NCBI GenBank assembly: GCA_012729555.1
Contig: JAAYCX010000018.1
Span: 1 to 53,950, forward strand
DNA: 53,950 nt
Direction of reading: 5' to 3'
DNA from: Acidobacteriota bacterium
GTDB taxonomy: Bacteria > Acidobacteriota > UBA6911
The notes below the pieces were generated by a model, which made no database searches, was not told the origin of the DNA, and worked only from the letters and a program-made list of their open reading frames with translations. Numbering within the stretch: position 1 is the first letter of the stretch; each line of letters starts with the position of its first letter. Positions 53,127 through 53,950 of this stretch are shown piece after piece. The translations under genes were made by a program, and so were the position numbers.

Positions 53127-53142
53127 TGGAAGAATAATTGCT
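53127..53142 (+). promoter_or_regulatory. Candidate sigma-54 (-24/-12) promoter of the PEP-CTERM gene
   Basis: TGGAAGAATAATTGCT: the invariant GG (53128-53129) and GC (53140-53141) are exactly 10 nt apart and the -12 half is a full TTGCT. The -24 half matches TGG and A of TGGCACG. Predicted start is about 53153, 40 nt before the ATG. Known PEP-CTERM regulons are often under PrsR and RpoN, which fits. Confidence 0.55.
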
Positions 53143-53192
53143 TAAAATTGTTTGGAAGTTTGGATGAGAAATATCGGGACGGAGGAACTGAA

Positions 53193-53765
53193 ATGAATAA
53201 ATCATTGATGGTTTTGGGAATAGCGCTCTTCGCATTGTTCGTGGGCACGGCCGCCGCGGATCCGATTGTCTACGATGAAGGTGGTAACTACTACCTTCCG
53301 GCTGCTACCGGAGAGGAGACCAGCCAGGCACAAATTAATGTCGCCATTACGCCTTACTGTTCATCTCCCGCCTGCACGGAATTGTACAAAGAAAATGTCG
53401 GCGATGGCTACGATACGGGCACGTATGCTGCTTCTTACGAAACAGAATTTTTCAATGACCCCGACGATCCGCAGGAAGCCACGATTACCTATGTCGCACC
53501 TCCGCCCCTGGTGGATGCTATGTTCCTTCTGGTCAAGGATGGGAATCATGACCCGGCATGGTATCTCTTCAATATCGCGGGGTGGGATGGTGTGGATACC
53601 CTGTACATGGAGGATTTCTGGCCGGGCGGTGGGGCGATTTCCCATGTTACTCTCTATGGCGGCGGCGGTACAGGGATAACGATCGTTCCCGAACCGGGTT
53701 CGCTCCTGCTTCTAGGTACTGGATTTATCGGACTGGCGCTGGCTTTGAGGCGGCGGCAGAGATAA
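53193..53765 (+). CDS. PEP-CTERM sorting-domain protein
   Basis: 190 residues. Signal peptide MNKSLMVLGIALFALFVGTAAA, a middle of about 140 residues without a recognised domain (acidic, aromatic-rich, one CSSPAC pair), and a textbook PEP-CTERM tail: VPEPGSLLLLGTGFIGLALALRRRQR, i.e. V-PEP motif, hydrophobic helix, basic end. Exosortase would cleave at the PEP motif and the protein would leave the membrane for the surface or exopolysaccharide matrix. GGAGG lies 7 nt before the ATG at 53193; the longer upstream frame is not used. It has its own promoter and terminator. Confidence 0.93.
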   Translation: MNKSLMVLGIALFALFVGTAAADPIVYDEGGNYYLPAATGEETSQAQINVAITPYCSSPACTELYKENVGDGYDTGTYAASYETEFFNDPDDPQEATITYVAPPPLVDAMFLLVKDGNHDPAWYLFNIAGWDGVDTLYMEDFWPGGGAISHVTLYGGGGTGITIVPEPGSLLLLGTGFIGLALALRRRQR

Positions 53766-53791
53766 ATCTGGCTCACCCGAAACCACAATGG

Positions 53792-53822
53792 AAAAAGGCC
53801 ACCGTGAGGTGGCCTTTTTTTT
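53792..53822 (+). terminator. Intrinsic terminator of the PEP-CTERM gene
   Basis: Arms AAAAAGGCCACC (53792-53803) and GGTGGCCTTTTT (53808-53819) around GTGA, with the T run continuing to 53822: a classical rho-independent terminator, 26 nt after the stop. Confidence 0.95.
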
Positions 53823-53870
53823 GCCTGTTCCAACCACTCCCCGTTGTCGATAAAACCCCTGGGAGGGACT

Positions 53871-53950
53871 ATGAAAAGACCACGGGCGTGTTTTGCTACA
53901 GCCATCTATGCGATGTTTATCCTAAATCATGCCATTCTTTTTGCGGATCC
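53871..53950 (+). CDS. Start of a secreted protein (partial, cut by window end)
   Basis: ATG at 53871 with GGGAGGG 4 nt upstream. The 26 readable codons give a basic start and hydrophobic core (MKRPRACFATAIYAM, then FILNHAILFAD), a likely signal peptide with cleavage near LFA-D. It follows the PEP-CTERM gene beyond a strong terminator, so it should have its own promoter. Family not determinable; another PEP-CTERM or matrix protein is possible from context only. Confidence 0.55.
   Translation, partial: MKRPRACFATAIYAMFILNHAILFAD

Larger units (their letters stand above)
52713..53192. other. 480-nt AT-rich intergenic region
   Basis: It holds the terminator of the protease operon (52741-52769) and the candidate sigma-54 promoter of the PEP-CTERM gene (53127-53142). 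The remainder is clearly AT-richer than the rest of the window. No gene is supported; a 63-codon minus-strand frame at 52830-53021 lacks a ribosome-binding site and recognisable sequence. Confidence 0.6.

Overview
The window is GC-rich (high-60s percent by eye), densely coded bacterial chromosome. There are no rRNA or tRNA genes and no phage or plasmid backbone. The mix of genes suggests Acidobacteriota or another exosortase-bearing Gram-negative lineage: an ImuB/DnaE2 mutagenesis cassette, an ADP-forming acyl-CoA synthetase, a TIGR03790-type protein, PEP-CTERM components and a papain/BACON protein. This placement is an inference from gene content, not a phylogenetic result.

Layout. 1-6.1 kb: tail of an unknown gene overlapping imuB, then dnaE2, an exported metallo-beta-lactamase-fold protein and a convergent TPR protein. 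6.2-13.1 kb: a ParB-like protein coupled to a spore-photoproduct-lyase-like radical SAM enzyme, a copper-type P-ATPase, galE and dinB. 13.1-22.97 kb: an exported M24 peptidase, the histidine operon hisDCBHAFI, glgC and a GT-C mannosyltransferase-like membrane protein. 23-28 kb: a repair block with recQ, nfo and, convergent, pcrA. 28.1-30.3 kb: an alpha-beta fused ADP-forming acyl-CoA synthetase.

30.3-35.05 kb is an accessory island. It holds three unrelated toxin-antitoxin modules (HigBA, a TIGR02574/ParE pair, Phd/ParE) interleaved with a Tat-exported QueG/RdhA-like iron-sulphur protein, an NTF2-like lipoprotein and a Tat-exported cupin. Parts of it are visibly more AT-rich than the flanks. 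35.1-42 kb is on the minus strand: thrC translationally coupled to an ApgM-like phosphoglycerate-mutase-family gene that probably supplies homoserine kinase, and an operon of HlyD-type adaptor, MacB/FtsX-type permease and LtaS-like sulfatase. A 183-bp MITE-like element with perfect 22-bp inverted termini follows.

From 42.2 kb to the end the genes point to exosortase/PEP-CTERM surface biology: a TIGR03790-type protein divergent from an ExeA/XrtA-type ATPase, UDP-GlcNAc 2-epimerase, two nucleotide-sugar dehydrogenases, a CAAX-protease-related membrane protein, a PEP-CTERM protein behind a candidate sigma-54 promoter, and the start of another secreted protein. Embedded there is the most striking pair in the window: a chagasin-like (I42) cysteine-protease inhibitor 21 nt upstream of an exported papain-family (C1) protease with a proline-rich linker and BACON-like domain. 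CRP-like sites and strong hairpins lie in its leader region. Exosortase itself is not in the window.

Several genes (parB-like, dinB, pcrA, TIGR03790, ExeA-like ATPase) have a -10 hexamer 6-7 nt before the ATG and no Shine-Dalgarno sequence, which suggests leaderless mRNAs.
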